A stretch of 64,000 nucleotides of DNA from Pseudomonas sp. NKUCC02_KPG (lineage in GTDB: Bacteria; Pseudomonadota; Gammaproteobacteria; Pseudomonadales; Pseudomonadaceae): assembly GCF_019345465.1 (NCBI RefSeq), contig NZ_JAHKRC010000005.1, positions 1 through 64,000 on the forward strand. Reading direction: 5' to 3'. Below, piece by piece: positions 21,904 through 32,617 of this stretch. Position 1 is the first letter of the stretch. Each line of letters begins with the position of its first letter. The notes beneath the pieces were generated by a model that saw only the letters and a list, made by a program, of their open reading frames with translations, ran no database searches and was not told the origin of the DNA. The position numbers and the translations under genes were made by a program.

Positions 21904-24900
21904 TCAACGGTATTGGAGGAAGACGTTGTCTCGCCCGAACTGGTCACGCAGGGCTTGAATCAAGCTGTCTGCCGGATCGATCCGCCAGGTCTCGCCAAAC
22001 TGCAACATGGCCTTGGCGTCTTCGCCGGTGTAATCCATGGTGATCGGGCACGCACCACGATGTTTCTTGAACAATTCGCCCAACCAGCGCAACTGATCGC
22101 CCTTGAGTGCAGCCCGATTCACTTTCAGGCGCAAGCTCTCGGCCAGGCTGGTGCGGGCATCTTCCATGCTCATCACCCGCTTGACCCTCAGGCGCAGCCC
22201 GCCAGAGAAGTCATCATTACTGACCTCCCCTTCGACCACCACCATCGCATCGGTCTGCAACAATGACTGTGCCGAATGGAAGGCCTCGGCAAACAGCGAG
22301 GCTTCGATACGCGCCGACCGGTCGTCGAGGGTGATAAAGCCCATCTTGTCGCCTTTTTTGTTCTTCATCACCCGCAACGCAATGATCATCCCGGCAACGG
22401 TCTGAGTATCGCGCGCAGGCTTGAGATCAATAATGCGCTGACGCGCAAAACGACGGATTTCGCCTTCATATTCGTCAATTGGATGACCGGTCAGGTACAG
22501 GCCCAACGTGTCCTTCTCGCCTTTGAGTCGCTCCTTGAGCGTCAGTTCCTTGGCCTTGCGGTGATTGGCGTAGACGTCTGCGTCCACTTCGACAAACAAC
22601 CCGCCAAACAGGTCGGCGTGACCGCTGTCATGGGTGCGCGCGGTTTGTTCGGCAGCCTTGATTGCTTCTTCCAGGGCCGACAACAACACCGCGCGGTTCT
22701 GGTCGATGCTGGCTTGCCAGGCTTTGGGCTCGTCATGAAAGAACGGCCCAAGACGGTCCAGTGCACCACTTCGAATCAGACCGTCGAGTGTGCGCTTGTT
22801 GATGCGCTTGAGGTCAACCCGGGCACAGAAATCGAACAGATCCGTGAACGGACCGTCCTGACGCGCTTCGGTGATGGCCTCTACAGGCCCCTCGCCAACA
22901 CCCTTGATCGCCCCAAGGCCGTAAATGATCCGGCCTTCATCGTTTACGGTGAATTTGAACTCCGAGGCGTTCACGTCCGGCGCGTCCAGACGCAGCTTCA
23001 TGCTGCGAATTTCTTCGATCAGGATCACGACCTTGTCGGTGTTATGCATATCCGCCGACAGTACCGCGGCCATGAAAGGTGCCGGGTAGTGGGTTTTCAG
23101 CCAGGCAGTCTGGTACGACACCAGGCCGTAGGCAGCGGAGTGGGATTTGTTGAATCCGTAACCGGCGAATTTCTCTACCAGGTCAAAAATGTTACCGGCC
23201 AGGTCGCCATCAATGTTGTTGTTGGCACAACCTTCAATAAAACCGCCGCGCTGCTTGGCCATTTCTTCGGGTTTTTTCTTACCCATTGCCCGACGCAGCA
23301 TGTCGGCGCCGCCGAGGGTATAACCGGCCATGACCTGGGCAATCTGCATCACCTGTTCCTGGTACAGGATGATGCCGTAGGTCGGCGCCAAGACTGGCTT
23401 GAGACCTTCGTACTGATAGTCGGAATGCGGGTACGCCAATTCGGCGCGACCGTGCTTGCGGTTGATAAAGTCATCAACCATGCCGGACTGCAGCGGACCC
23501 GGACGGAACAGGGCCACCAGTGCGATCAAGTCTTCCAGGCAGTCGGGCTTGAGCTTTTTGATCAGCTCTTTCATGCCGCGCGACTCAAGCTGGAACACCG
23601 CAGTGGTCTCGGCCTTTTGCAGCAATTGATACGTCGGCTTGTCGTCGAGCGGGATAAAGGCGATATCCAGTGGCGGCTCATCAACCTTGGCGCGATCGCG
23701 GTTGATGGTTTTCAGCGCCCAGTCAATAACCGTCAGGGTCCGCAGACCCAGGAAGTCGAACTTCACCAGGCCGGCAGACTCAACGTCATCTTTATCGAAC
23801 TGGGTAACCAGACCGCCGCCCTCTTCATCGCAGTAAATCGGCGAGAAGTCGGTCAGTTTGGTCGGCGCAATAACCACACCACCGGCGTGCTTGCCGACGT
23901 TACGCACAACGCCTTCAAGTTTGCGGGCCATTTCCCAGATTTCAGCGGCTTCCTCATCGACCTTGATGAAGTCACGCAGGATTTCTTCTTGCTCAAAGGC
24001 TTTTTCAAGCGTCATGCCGACTTCAAAAGGAATCATCTTCGACAGACGATCCGCCAGGCCGTAAGACTTGCCCTGCACCCGCGCCACGTCACGGATTACC
24101 GCCTTGGCAGCCATCGAACCAAACGTGATGATCTGGCTTACAGCGTTGCGGCCATATTTTTCGGCCACATACTCGATCACCCGGTCACGACCGTCCATGC
24201 AGAAGTCGACGTCGAAGTCGGGCATCGATACCCGTTCCGGGTTAAGGAATCGCTCGAACAGCAAGTCATATTCCAGCGGGTCGAGGTCAGTAATCTTCTG
24301 CACATAGGCCACCAGCGATCCGGCACCCGATCCACGGCCCGGCCCCACAGGTACGCCGTTGCTCTTGGCCCACTGGATAAAGTCCATCACGATCAGGAAG
24401 TAGCCCGGGAACCCCATCTGGATGATGATATCCAGCTCGAAATTCAGCCGGTCGACATACACCTGCCGCTTGGCGTCGTAATCCTCGGTGGTGTCCCTGG
24501 GCAGCAGAACGCTCAGACGGTCTTCCAGACCATCAAACGACACCTTGCGGAAATACTCATCGATGGTCATGCCATCGGGAATCGGAAAGTTGGGCAAAAA
24601 GTGAGTACCCAGCTTCACTTCGATATTGCAGCGCTTGGCAATTTCAACCGTGTTTGCCAGCGCCTCAGGCAAGTCACTGAACAGCTCGGCCATTTCCTCG
24701 GCGCTTTTCAGATACTGCTGATCGCTGTAATTCTTTGAACGGCGCGGGTCATCCAGCGCCCGGCCTTCACCGATGCAAACACGGGTTTCGTGGGCTTCGA
24801 AATCCTGCTGCTTGATGAAACGCACATCGTTGGTCGCAACCAGTGGCGCGCCAATTTTGTCCGCCAGGGCGACGGCAGCATGCAGATGCTCTTCATCGTT

Positions 24901-25425
24901 GGGACGCTTGGTGCGCTGAACTTCGATGTAGAAACGATCCGGGAACACCGCCATCCATTCGCGGGCCAGGGCCTCGGCTTCTTCAGTGTTGCCACTGATC
25001 AGCGCGACGCCAATCTCGCCCTCTTTCGCCGCCGACAACATGATCAGGCCTTCTGCAGCCTCGGCAACCCATTCGCGCTCAATGATGACCTGGCCATTAC
25101 GCTGGCCATCGATGTAACCACGGGAAATAAGCTCGGTCAGGTTGCGATAACCCAACGGGTTCATTGCCAGCAGGCTGATTCGGCTGAGCGGGTTTTCCGG
25201 ATCCTTGTTCGACAGCCACAGGTCCGCACCACTGATCGGCTTGATCCCGCCCCCCATGGCGGCCTTATAGAACTTGACCAGGGAGCACATGTTGTTCTGA
25301 TCGGTCACCGCAACAGCGGGCATATTCATGCCAGCTAGGGTTTTGATCAGCGGTTTGATCCGCACCAGGCCATCGACCAGGGAATATTCAGTGTGCAGGC
25401 GCAGGTGAACGAATGAAGCCGGCAT
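21904..25425 (-). CDS. dnaE: DNA polymerase III subunit alpha
   Basis: The 1173-residue replicative polymerase. An N-terminal PHP domain opens [15 protein letters not shown]; the catalytic acidic block [13 protein letters not shown] begins at residue 400; the helix-hairpin-helix and OB-fold lie in the C-terminal third ([36 protein letters not shown]). Length is normal for DnaE1. It is followed by accA, as in many gammaproteobacteria. Upstream, rnhB ends in a strong terminator, so dnaE likely has its own promoter in the short gap at 25426-25457. Confidence 0.98.
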   Translation of the reverse strand: MPASFVHLRLHTEYSLVDGLVRIKPLIKTLAGMNMPAVAVTDQNNMCSLVKFYKAAMGGGIKPISGADLWLSNKDPENPLSRISLLAMNPLGYRNLTELISRGYIDGQRNGQVIIEREWVAEAAEGLIMLSAAKEGEIGVALISGNTEEAEALAREWMAVFPDRFYIEVQRTKRPNDEEHLHAAVALADKIGAPLVATNDVRFIKQQDFEAHETRVCIGEGRALDDPRRSKNYSDQQYLKSAEEMAELFSDLPEALANTVEIAKRCNIEVKLGTHFLPNFPIPDGMTIDEYFRKVSFDGLEDRLSVLLPRDTTEDYDAKRQVYVDRLNFELDIIIQMGFPGYFLIVMDFIQWAKSNGVPVGPGRGSGAGSLVAYVQKITDLDPLEYDLLFERFLNPERVSMPDFDVDFCMDGRDRVIEYVAEKYGRNAVSQIITFGSMAAKAVIRDVARVQGKSYGLADRLSKMIPFEVGMTLEKAFEQEEILRDFIKVDEEAAEIWEMARKLEGVVRNVGKHAGGVVIAPTKLTDFSPIYCDEEGGGLVTQFDKDDVESAGLVKFDFLGLRTLTVIDWALKTINRDRAKVDEPPLDIAFIPLDDKPTYQLLQKAETTAVFQLESRGMKELIKKLKPDCLEDLIALVALFRPGPLQSGMVDDFINRKHGRAELAYPHSDYQYEGLKPVLAPTYGIILYQEQVMQIAQVMAGYTLGGADMLRRAMGKKKPEEMAKQRGGFIEGCANNNIDGDLAGNIFDLVEKFAGYGFNKSHSAAYGLVSYQTAWLKTHYPAPFMAAVLSADMHNTDKVVILIEEIRSMKLRLDAPDVNASEFKFTVNDEGRIIYGLGAIKGVGEGPVEAITEARQDGPFTDLFDFCARVDLKRINKRTLDGLIRSGALDRLGPFFHDEPKAWQASIDQNRAVLLSALEEAIKAAEQTARTHDSGHADLFGGLFVEVDADVYANHRKAKELTLKERLKGEKDTLGLYLTGHPIDEYEGEIRRFARQRIIDLKPARDTQTVAGMIIALRVMKNKKGDKMGFITLDDRSARIEASLFAEAFHSAQSLLQTDAMVVVEGEVSNDDFSGGLRLRVKRVMSMEDARTSLAESLRLKVNRAALKGDQLRWLGELFKKHRGACPITMDYTGEDAKAMLQFGETWRIDPADSLIQALRDQFGRDNVFLQYR

Positions 25426-25457
25426 GGTGATCCTGTCTATAAGCTTTGAGAAACAAC

Positions 25458-25481
25458 AAGGCCCGGATTGTACCGGGCCTT
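25458..25481 (-). terminator. Intrinsic terminator after rnhB
   Basis: Perfect 9-bp arms AAGGCCCGG (25458-25466) and CCGGGCCTT (25473-25481) enclose ATTGTA, followed on the minus strand by TTGTTGTTTC. It ends the long rpsB-to-rnhB run of minus-strand genes. Confidence 0.85.
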
Positions 25482-25503
25482 GGCAAAAACATCAGCCTTG
25501 CGG

Positions 25504-26136
25504 CTAAACCTTGGCAAGACCTTCAAGCGCCTCATACGCACGACGAACCGGGCCAAACGAACGCCGGTGAATCGGTGTCGGGCCCAGACGCTCAAGCGCT
25601 TCGAGGTGAACAGCCGTTGGATACCCCTTGTGCCCACCAATCCCATAGCCCGGGTATTGCAGCTCAAAGGCAGCCATTTCACGGTCACGACTGACCTTGG
25701 CCAAAATCGATGCTGCCGCAATCGCAGGCACCTTGCTATCACCCTTCACCACAGCCTCAGAAGGCATTGTCAGCTTGGGGCAGCGATTACCGTCGATCAT
25801 CGCCAGTTTAGGGGTAATGCTCAGCCCTTCGACAGCGCGCTGCATGGCCAGCATCGTGGCGTGCAAAATATTCAGCTCATCGATTTCTTCAACTTCGGCC
25901 CGGGCAATACACCAGCTCAAAGCCTTTTCACGGATTTCGTCGTACAGCTTTTCGCGACGGGCCTCGGTGAGTTTTTTCGAGTCGTTGAGCCCGGCTATAG
26001 GCCGGTTGGGGTCAAGAATAACGGCCGCCGTCACGACAGCGCCGCACAATGGGCCGCGCCCCACTTCGTCGACACCGGCCACGAGGTCTTCGACCAGATT
26101 GAAATCCAACCCGATTTGCATGGTTACTTTACTCAT
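25504..26136 (-). CDS. rnhB: Ribonuclease HII
   Basis: A 210-residue nuclease that removes RNA, including single ribonucleotides, from RNA-DNA hybrids. The catalytic Asp23 and Glu24 lie in [13 protein letters not shown]; other conserved blocks are LNDSKKL and [18 protein letters not shown]. The start at 26136 overlaps the lpxB stop by four bases (ATGA). An ATG five codons later (26121) would match the start used in P. aeruginosa; coupling favours the longer form. Confidence 0.97.
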   Translation of the reverse strand: MSKVTMQIGLDFNLVEDLVAGVDEVGRGPLCGAVVTAAVILDPNRPIAGLNDSKKLTEARREKLYDEIREKALSWCIARAEVEEIDELNILHATMLAMQRAVEGLSITPKLAMIDGNRCPKLTMPSEAVVKGDSKVPAIAAASILAKVSRDREMAAFELQYPGYGIGGHKGYPTAVHLEALERLGPTPIHRRSFGPVRRAYEALEGLAKV

Positions 26137-27263
26137 TTGGATTGTGCAATCAGGTCCAGTACCGCTTTAGCGGCCTGATTGGAAGCGTCGAGACGCAATG
26201 TACGATGAATTTCGTCAAAGCCGCGGGTCTGCTCTTCGCCACCCTCGAGCAAAGGCAGCAACGTGCGGGCCAGCGCCTCAGGCGTGGCGGCATCCTGCAA
26301 GAGCTCGGGCACCAACATGCGCTGAGCCAGCAAATTGGGCAGGGACACGTAAGGGCTTTTGACCAGCCGCTTGAGGATCCAGAACGTCAGACGTGCAAGG
26401 CGATAAGCCACCACCATTGGCCGTTTGTAGAGCAAGGCCTCAAGCGTCGCGGTACCGGATGCAATCAATACCGCATCACAGGCCGCCAGTGCCAGATGGG
26501 ATTGACCGTCAAGCAAGGTCAGCGGCAGATCACGCCCCACCAGCATCTGCTCGATCTGCTCGCGACGTGCGGCGCTCGCGCATGGCAATACAAAATGCAC
26601 ATCTGGCCGGGCCTCTCGAATTATCTGCGCTGCATCGAGAAACAGACCGCCCAGCTTGCCCACTTCTCCGCCGCGGCTGCCCGGCATCAAGGCGACCAAC
26701 GGCCCGTCAGACAGGCCCAACTCGGCTCGGGCACCGGTTTTATCGGCTTCAAGGGGGATAGTGTCGGCCAATGAATGACCAACGAAGCGCACGGGCACGC
26801 CGTGCTCTTCGTAGAATTTGGCTTCAAACGGCAGCAGCGTCAGCATCAAATCGCAACCTTCGCGAATTTTCAGCACTCGCTTCTGACGCCACGCCCATAC
26901 GGACGGGCTGACGTAATGCACGGTCTTGATCCCGGCACGGCGCAATTGAAGTTCAATATTGAGGGTGAAATCGGGCGCATCGATACCGATAAACACATCG
27001 GGTTTTTCGGCGATCAGGGTCTGGACAAGGAGTTTGCGGCGCTTAAGCAGTTCTCGCAGACGACCCAACACTTCGACCAGGCCCATTACCGACAGACGCT
27101 CCATCGGGAAGTAGGAGCTCATGCCCTCAGCTTCCATCAATGGACCGCCAACGCCGATAAATTCGATATCAGAATGCTGAGCCTTGAGCGCTCTCATCAA
27201 TCCTGAGCCCAAAATGTCGCCCGAGGCCTCTCCCGCCACCAGCGCGATACGCAATCTGGCCAT
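26133..27263 (-). CDS. lpxB: Lipid-A-disaccharide synthase
   Basis: A 376-residue GT19 glycosyltransferase that joins 2,3-diacylglucosamine-1-phosphate and UDP-2,3-diacylglucosamine at the inner membrane. It opens with [19 protein letters not shown] and contains [25 protein letters not shown] and [14 protein letters not shown] ([13 protein letters not shown]) blocks. It lies two bases after lpxA, in the conserved order fabZ-lpxA-lpxB-rnhB. Confidence 0.97.
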   Translation of the reverse strand: MARLRIALVAGEASGDILGSGLMRALKAQHSDIEFIGVGGPLMEAEGMSSYFPMERLSVMGLVEVLGRLRELLKRRKLLVQTLIAEKPDVFIGIDAPDFTLNIELQLRRAGIKTVHYVSPSVWAWRQKRVLKIREGCDLMLTLLPFEAKFYEEHGVPVRFVGHSLADTIPLEADKTGARAELGLSDGPLVALMPGSRGGEVGKLGGLFLDAAQIIREARPDVHFVLPCASAARREQIEQMLVGRDLPLTLLDGQSHLALAACDAVLIASGTATLEALLYKRPMVVAYRLARLTFWILKRLVKSPYVSLPNLLAQRMLVPELLQDAATPEALARTLLPLLEGGEEQTRGFDEIHRTLRLDASNQAAKAVLDLIAQSK

Positions 27264-27265
27264 GA

Positions 27266-28042
27266 CTAGCGCGTAATGCCGCGGGAGGAAGAACGAATGG
27301 ACTCTACAAACATGGCAACTTCCGGGAACTGCACCGCAGGCTCAGCCAGCTCGGCGAGCGCCTGGTCAACGGTCAAGCCCTGGCGATAAACCACTTTGTA
27401 GGCACGACGCAACGCATGAATGGCATCTTCACTGAAGCCGCGACGACGCATACCTTCGAAGTTCATGCTGCGTGCTTCGGCAGGACTGCCAAACACGGTC
27501 ACGAACGCAGGCACATCCTTGCCGATTGCAGTACCCATGCCCGAAAAGCTGTGGGCACCAATGTGGCAGAACTGATGAACCAGCGTGAAACCTGACAGGA
27601 TCGCCCAATCTCCCATATGCACATGACCCGCCAACGCGGCGTTATTGACCAGAATGCAATGGTTGCCGATGACGCTGTCATGGCCGATGTGAGCATAAGC
27701 CATCACCAGATTGTGATCGCCCAGGGTAGTTTCGGCACGGTCCTGAATCGTTCCGCGATGAATAGTGACCCCTTCACGAATAACGTTATGGTCACCGATC
27801 ACCAGGCGAGTTTCCTCCCCCTTGTACTTGAGATCAGGAGTGTCTTCACCTACCGAAGAAAACTGGTAGATGCGATTGTGCTTACCGATTTTGGTTGGGC
27901 CTTTGAGAATTACATGCGGCCCAATCACTGTCCCCTCGCCGATTTCCACACCAGCGCCGACGATCGACCAAGGGCCGACCTCGACGTCGTCGGCCAAAAT
28001 GGCCGTCGGATCGATGATTGCGCGAGGGTCAATCAAACTCAT
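27266..28042 (-). CDS. lpxA: UDP-N-acetylglucosamine O-acyltransferase
   Basis: A 258-residue trimeric left-handed beta-helix enzyme that adds the 3-O-acyl chain in the first step of lipid A synthesis. Hexapeptide repeats cover about residues 1-190, the catalytic His121 sits in [10 protein letters not shown], and the C-terminal helical domain follows from [20 protein letters not shown]. It overlaps fabZ by four bases and is two bases from lpxB. Confidence 0.98.
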   Translation of the reverse strand: MSLIDPRAIIDPTAILADDVEVGPWSIVGAGVEIGEGTVIGPHVILKGPTKIGKHNRIYQFSSVGEDTPDLKYKGEETRLVIGDHNVIREGVTIHRGTIQDRAETTLGDHNLVMAYAHIGHDSVIGNHCILVNNAALAGHVHMGDWAILSGFTLVHQFCHIGAHSFSGMGTAIGKDVPAFVTVFGSPAEARSMNFEGMRRRGFSEDAIHALRRAYKVVYRQGLTVDQALAELAEPAVQFPEVAMFVESIRSSSRGITR

Positions 28043-28479
28043 AGTTTGCGTTCCGCACAGATAATTTCAGCTGAGCATACCGGCTTGCCATCAACCGTTG
28101 CCTGGCATTCAAACTTCCAGATGGAGCGTTTGCAGCTCAGGAACTTGGCCTCCAGGATCAGTTGATCACCTGGCAGCACAGGTTGACGGAAGCGTAGTTT
28201 GTCGGAGCCTACGAAGTAGTAGAGCGTACCGTCAGCCGGCTTGAGGTCCATCATCTTGAAGCCAAGGATGCCAGCAGCCTGAGCCATGGCTTCAATGATC
28301 AATACACCGGGCATGATCGGGTGCGCCGGGAAGTGACCGTTGAAAAATGGCTCGTTGATGCTGACATTCTTGTAGGCACGAATGCGCTTGTTCTCGACAT
28401 CCAGATCCACCACTCGGTCCACCAGCAGGAACGGGTAACGGTGGGGCAGATATTCGCGAATCTCGTTGATGTCCATCAT
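28039..28479 (-). CDS. fabZ: 3-hydroxyacyl-ACP dehydratase FabZ
   Basis: A 146-residue hot-dog-fold enzyme of fatty-acid elongation. The catalytic His49 and Glu63 lie in [21 protein letters not shown]. It consumes the same 3-hydroxyacyl-ACP that LpxA and LpxD use, so its place between lpxD and lpxA matters for balancing phospholipid and lipid A. It overlaps lpxA by four bases. The 141-base gap to lpxD contains a GCGCGC inverted pair at 28512-28530. Confidence 0.98.
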   Translation of the reverse strand: MMDINEIREYLPHRYPFLLVDRVVDLDVENKRIRAYKNVSINEPFFNGHFPAHPIMPGVLIIEAMAQAAGILGFKMMDLKPADGTLYYFVGSDKLRFRQPVLPGDQLILEAKFLSCKRSIWKFECQATVDGKPVCSAEIICAERKL

Positions 28480-28620
28480 TTCGTGGGGAAGCCTGTAATA
28501 AAGATTGGGCGCGCGCGACTAAGGCGCGCTCCTCTAGCAAATCAAGGAAGCAAACCAGAGGCTCTGCATGCTTGATATGGAAATTGTATTAGCCTTTTGA
28601 AGAAGCATTACCGTCGGGGG

Positions 28621-29643
28621 TCACTTACCGACGCGCTTTTCCAGTTGTTTCAACCGCCGGGCTATATCGTCCAACTGACGAATACGTGCCGCACTTTTGC
28701 GCCACTCAGCGGCTGGCTGCATGGCGGTGCCGGAAGAGTAGGCGCCAGGCTCGGTAATCGAGTGGGTCACCATCGTCATGCCAGTCAAGAACACATTGTC
28801 ACAAATTTCAATGTGCCCCACCAAACCGACACCCCCCGCCAACATGCAGTGCTTGCCGATTTTAGTGCTACCGGAAATCCCTACACAGGCGGCCATAGCC
28901 GTATGGTCACCGATCTGAACGTTGTGCGCGATCTGGATCTGGTTGTCCAGCTTGACGCCATTACCGATCAGCGTGTCAGCCAAAGCACCGCGATCGATAG
29001 CGGTATTGACACCGATTTCGACATCATCACCGATGGTCACGCCACCGATTTGCGCAATTTTTTGCCAAACACCCTTCTCATTGGCAAAGCCAAAACCTTC
29101 GCCTCCCAGCACAGCACCCGATTGAATGACGACTCGCTTGCCGATGCGGACATCGTGATAGAGCGTCACTCGTGGAGCCAGCCAGCCGCCTTCGCCAATT
29201 TCGCAACGAGCCCCGATGAAGCAATGAGGCCCGACCGTGACACCGGCAGCGATGCGAGCACCGCTTTCGATCACGGCAAAAGCACCAATGCTCGCCGCAG
29301 GGTCAACCACCGCGTCAGCAGCAATGACCGCCGATGGATGAACGCCGGCAGCCGCCTTGGGCTTGGGATCGAACAGATGGGAGATGCGTGCATATGCCAG
29401 GTAAGGATCAGGTACAACCAGGGCATCACCGACATACTCTTCGGCGTCAGCAGCCTTGAGCAATACAGCTCCAGCCTGGCAATCGACGAGAAATTTCCGG
29501 TACTGGGGGTTGGCCAGAAAGCTCAACTGAGCTGGGCCAGCCTCTTGCAAAGTGGCTAGCCCAGTGATTTCTTTCTCCGCAGAGCCACGCAAGGTGGCGC
29601 CGAGGAACTCGGCCAATTGGCCGAGTTTTATAGTCGCAGTCAT
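28621..29643 (-). CDS. lpxD: UDP-3-O-acylglucosamine N-acyltransferase, short C-terminus
   Basis: A 340-residue left-handed beta-helix acyltransferase that adds the N-linked hydroxyacyl chain to the lipid A precursor. The N-terminal uridine-binding domain ([21 protein letters not shown]), the hexapeptide coil and the catalytic region [16 protein letters not shown] are intact. It stops after QLEKRVGK, about 11-13 residues earlier than I recall for Pseudomonas LpxD. In the next frame, the sequence just past the stop reads [11 protein letters not shown] and then TAA at 28589-28591, which resembles the expected tail. A one-base loss near the stop would explain this. The missing tail is outside the catalytic core, so activity is probably kept. 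Confidence 0.95.
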   Translation of the reverse strand: MTATIKLGQLAEFLGATLRGSAEKEITGLATLQEAGPAQLSFLANPQYRKFLVDCQAGAVLLKAADAEEYVGDALVVPDPYLAYARISHLFDPKPKAAAGVHPSAVIAADAVVDPAASIGAFAVIESGARIAAGVTVGPHCFIGARCEIGEGGWLAPRVTLYHDVRIGKRVVIQSGAVLGGEGFGFANEKGVWQKIAQIGGVTIGDDVEIGVNTAIDRGALADTLIGNGVKLDNQIQIAHNVQIGDHTAMAACVGISGSTKIGKHCMLAGGVGLVGHIEICDNVFLTGMTMVTHSITEPGAYSSGTAMQPAAEWRKSAARIRQLDDIARRLKQLEKRVGK

Positions 29644-29645
29644 AA

Positions 29646-30149
29646 TTACTTCAGCTGGTTCATGCGCTCGATAACTTGGCGAGTGATGTCGTACTGAGGC
29701 TTAACATCAATCACAGCACCACGCTCGAATACCAGGTCAAAGGCGCCTTTTTTGATGACTTCTTCAACAGCGCTGTCCAGTTTTGGCTTCAGCTGTTTCA
29801 GCATTTCGCGGTCAGCAACGGCTTTGGCTTCGTTCAGTTCCTTGGACTGGAACTGGAAGTCACGGGCCTTTTGCTTGAATTCAAGCTCCAGACGCTCACG
29901 CTCGCCCTGCTGCATTTTGTCGCCGCCCTTCACCAGGCGGTCCTGAATACCTTTGGCGCTGCTTTCCAGGCTTTTGAGCTTGGTCAGTTGCGGGCCAAAT
30001 TTCTTCTCGGCATCTACGGCATAACGCTTGGCAGCGTCCGATTCAAGCAAAGCCATCTGATAGTTCAGTACGGCAATTTTCATATCGGCGAAAGCCGGGC
30101 CAGCTACCAAAACCGAAGCCAGGAGAACCAATTGAGTCAACTTACGCAC
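29646..30149 (-). CDS. skp: Periplasmic chaperone Skp/OmpH
   Basis: A 167-residue exported chaperone that carries unfolded outer-membrane proteins to the Bam complex. The signal peptide (residues 1-21) ends at AGPAFA; a short beta body at [14 protein letters not shown] is followed by long coiled-coil arms between about residues 45 and 120 and a C-terminal beta segment. It sits two bases before lpxD and 44 bases after bamA, the usual order. Confidence 0.95.
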   Translation of the reverse strand: MRKLTQLVLLASVLVAGPAFADMKIAVLNYQMALLESDAAKRYAVDAEKKFGPQLTKLKSLESSAKGIQDRLVKGGDKMQQGERERLELEFKQKARDFQFQSKELNEAKAVADREMLKQLKPKLDSAVEEVIKKGAFDLVFERGAVIDVKPQYDITRQVIERMNQLK

Positions 30150-30193
30150 GATGCACTCCTAAAAAATCCGTTGTCTGTATCTAAGGTCAGGCT

Positions 30194-32542
30194 TTAGAAA
30201 GTCTGGCCGAGGGAGAATTGGAACACTTGAGTGTCTGCGTCATCCGGTTTCTTGATCGGCATGGCCAAGCTAAAGCTCAACGGGCCAAGCGCAGTCACCC
30301 AGGTCACACCAACACCAACAGAACTGGCCATATTGCTGAAGCTGATATCGCAATCCTTGGTTTCGCCCTTGCAGTTGGTGTCAAACACGTTACCCACATC
30401 CCAGAACACGGAGGTACGCAGGGAACGCTGGTCTTTCACAAACGGCATAGGGAACAGAACCTCGACACCACCCTGGATCAGCACGTTACCACCAAATGGC
30501 AGCGGGTCCTGGTCCGGGTCAGCAATGGTGCCCGGGTTTTTACCGGTACTTGGCGTACTGCGAGGGCCAAGAGCGCTGTCCTTGAAGCCACGTACCGAGT
30601 TGAAACCACCGGCGTAGTAGTTCTCGTAGAACGGCAAGCCCGCAGTCGAACCGTAACCATCACCATAGCCCAACTCTGTGTGCAAACGCATGGTGTAGGT
30701 ATCGGTCAACGGCTGGAACAACTGGGCGCGATAATCAAGTTTGTAGAACTGCAGGTCGCTGCCCGGGATTGTCGTCTCGAGCACCAGGCTCTGCGAGCTG
30801 CCGCGAGTTGGCAATACCCCTTTGTTCAGGGTCGACTCAGACCAGCCAACCGACGCCTTGAAGTTGAGGTACTTGTCACCTTCACGGTTTACGAAGTCGA
30901 AAATCTCGTCAACGGTGTACTGACCCGTGCTGATTTCATCCTGCTGCACAGTCAAGCCGTAGGTCAGACGCGATGTGTCGCTGATCGGGTAGCCCATGGT
31001 GATACCAGCGCCCAGGCTGTCCACCGAGTAGTTTGCTACGTCAACGTCGAGATCTTTGTAGTCGGTGGTGCGGTAGAACGCGTTGTAACCCAGGCTCACG
31101 CCATCAGCAGTCCAGTACGGATCAACGTAGCTGAAGTTGTAGCGGCTCTGGTATTCGCTGCGCGTCAAACCAAGGCTGACCTTGTTACCCGTACCCAGGA
31201 AGTTGTTCTGGGTGATCGAGCCGCCAAGGATCAAACCGGCGCTCTGGGCAAAACCGACGCTTGCAGTGATCGAACCCGACGCCTGTTCTTCAACTGCGTA
31301 GTTTACGTCCACCATATCGTCAGTACCCGGCACTGCCGGGGTTTCGACGTTCACTTCTTTGAAGAAGCCCAGGCGCTCGAGGCGGACCTTGGACTGATCA
31401 ATCAGGTAAGTCGACGCCCAGCCACCTTCCATCTGACGCATTTCGCGACGCAGCACTTCGTCTTCCGACTTGGTGTTACCGCGGTAGTTGATGCGGTTTA
31501 CGTAAGCACGCTTGCCCGGATCAACCACAAAGGTGATGGCAACGGTGTGATTTTCAGGGTTTGGCTGAGGTACGCCGTTAACGTTGGCGAAGGTGTAACC
31601 CTCGTTACCCAGGCGACGGGTAATCAGCTCGGAGGTGGTGGTCATCAGCTTGCGCGAGAACACCTGGCCCGGCTGAACAAGCAACAGCGACTTGATCTGG
31701 TCTTCCGGAACCTTGAGGTCACCGCTCAGTTTCACTTCGCCGACGTTGTATTTCTCGCCTTCATTCACGTTGACGGTGATGTAGACGCTTTTCTTGTCGG
31801 GAGTGATCGAAACCTGGGTCGAAGCGATATCCATATTGATATAGCCACGATCGAGGTAGTAAGAGCGCAGGCGCTCAAGGTCACCCGACAGTTTTTCACG
31901 TGCGTACTTGTCGTCGTTCTTGAAGAACGACAACCAGTTCGTGGTTTTGAGCTCGAACAGGTCAACCAGGTCAGATTCCGGGAAAACCGTGTTGCCCACC
32001 ACGTTGATGTGCTGGATAGCGGCAACAGTGCCTTCGTTGATGTTGACCTTCAAGGCAACGCGGTTACGCGGCTCGGACACCACTTCGGTGTCGACAGTCG
32101 CCGAGTAGCGGCCCTGGGCAACATACTGACGTTGCAGTTCGTTACGCACACCTTCAAGGGTAGCGCGCTGGAAAATTTCACCTTCGGCCAGCCCCGACTG
32201 TTTAAGACCTTTCATCAGGTCATCAGTGGAGATCGCCTTGTTCCCGTCAATGGTGATGCTGGAGACAGAAGGACGCTCGACAACCGTGATAACAAGCACG
32301 TTGCCATCACGACCCAGTTGGATATCCTGAAAGAACCCGGTTTTGAACAACGCACGAGTGGATTCCACCAAACGGCGGTCATCCGCTACCTCACCCACGT
32401 TCAGGGGCAACGCACCAAACACGCTACCGGCGGAAACCCGCTGGAGCCCGTTGACACGGATATCAGAGATAGTGAAGGACTCGGCGTGAACTTCGGCGAT
32501 CATCAGTACGGCGAGAACCGCAGTTAGCAGCAGACGTTTCAT
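30194..32542 (-). CDS. bamA: Outer-membrane protein assembly factor BamA
   Basis: A 782-residue Omp85-family protein. The signal peptide MKRLLLTAVLAVLMIAEVHA leads to five POTRA domains (first at FTISDIRVNGLQRVSAGSVF) and a C-terminal 16-strand barrel; the VRGF motif typical of the family is at NSVRGFKDSALGPR, and the protein ends in a FSLGQTF strand with terminal Phe. The ATG at 32542 gives the signal peptide; nine in-frame residues before it are not needed. It lies between rseP and skp. Confidence 0.97.
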   Translation of the reverse strand: MKRLLLTAVLAVLMIAEVHAESFTISDIRVNGLQRVSAGSVFGALPLNVGEVADDRRLVESTRALFKTGFFQDIQLGRDGNVLVITVVERPSVSSITIDGNKAISTDDLMKGLKQSGLAEGEIFQRATLEGVRNELQRQYVAQGRYSATVDTEVVSEPRNRVALKVNINEGTVAAIQHINVVGNTVFPESDLVDLFELKTTNWLSFFKNDDKYAREKLSGDLERLRSYYLDRGYINMDIASTQVSITPDKKSVYITVNVNEGEKYNVGEVKLSGDLKVPEDQIKSLLLVQPGQVFSRKLMTTTSELITRRLGNEGYTFANVNGVPQPNPENHTVAITFVVDPGKRAYVNRINYRGNTKSEDEVLRREMRQMEGGWASTYLIDQSKVRLERLGFFKEVNVETPAVPGTDDMVDVNYAVEEQASGSITASVGFAQSAGLILGGSITQNNFLGTGNKVSLGLTRSEYQSRYNFSYVDPYWTADGVSLGYNAFYRTTDYKDLDVDVANYSVDSLGAGITMGYPISDTSRLTYGLTVQQDEISTGQYTVDEIFDFVNREGDKYLNFKASVGWSESTLNKGVLPTRGSSQSLVLETTIPGSDLQFYKLDYRAQLFQPLTDTYTMRLHTELGYGDGYGSTAGLPFYENYYAGGFNSVRGFKDSALGPRSTPSTGKNPGTIADPDQDPLPFGGNVLIQGGVEVLFPMPFVKDQRSLRTSVFWDVGNVFDTNCKGETKDCDISFSNMASSVGVGVTWVTALGPLSFSLAMPIKKPDDADTQVFQFSLGQTF

Positions 32543-32577
32543 GAAGTCCTTTCTTATTCCAACTGGCAATAAACAAA

Positions 32578-32596
32578 CTGCCGCAAAATGCGGCAG
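32578..32596 (-). terminator. Hairpin between rseP and bamA
   Basis: Arms CTGCCGCA (32578-32585) and TGCGGCAG (32589-32596) pair perfectly around AAA. A T-rich stretch (TTTGTTTATT) begins a few bases further on the minus strand. It could partly uncouple bamA from rseP, or stabilise the mRNA end. Confidence 0.5.
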
Positions 32597-32617
32597 ATTC
32601 GCAATTCAGCGAAGCGT

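Noticed and set aside
22276..24738. Long plus-strand open frame (820 codons) opposite dnaE
   Set aside because: It is the antisense shadow of dnaE, caused by codon bias in GC-rich DNA; no start signal and no family features. Similar frames opposite bamA (30218-32527), eno (15197-16807) and pyrG (17458-19008) were rejected for the same reason.
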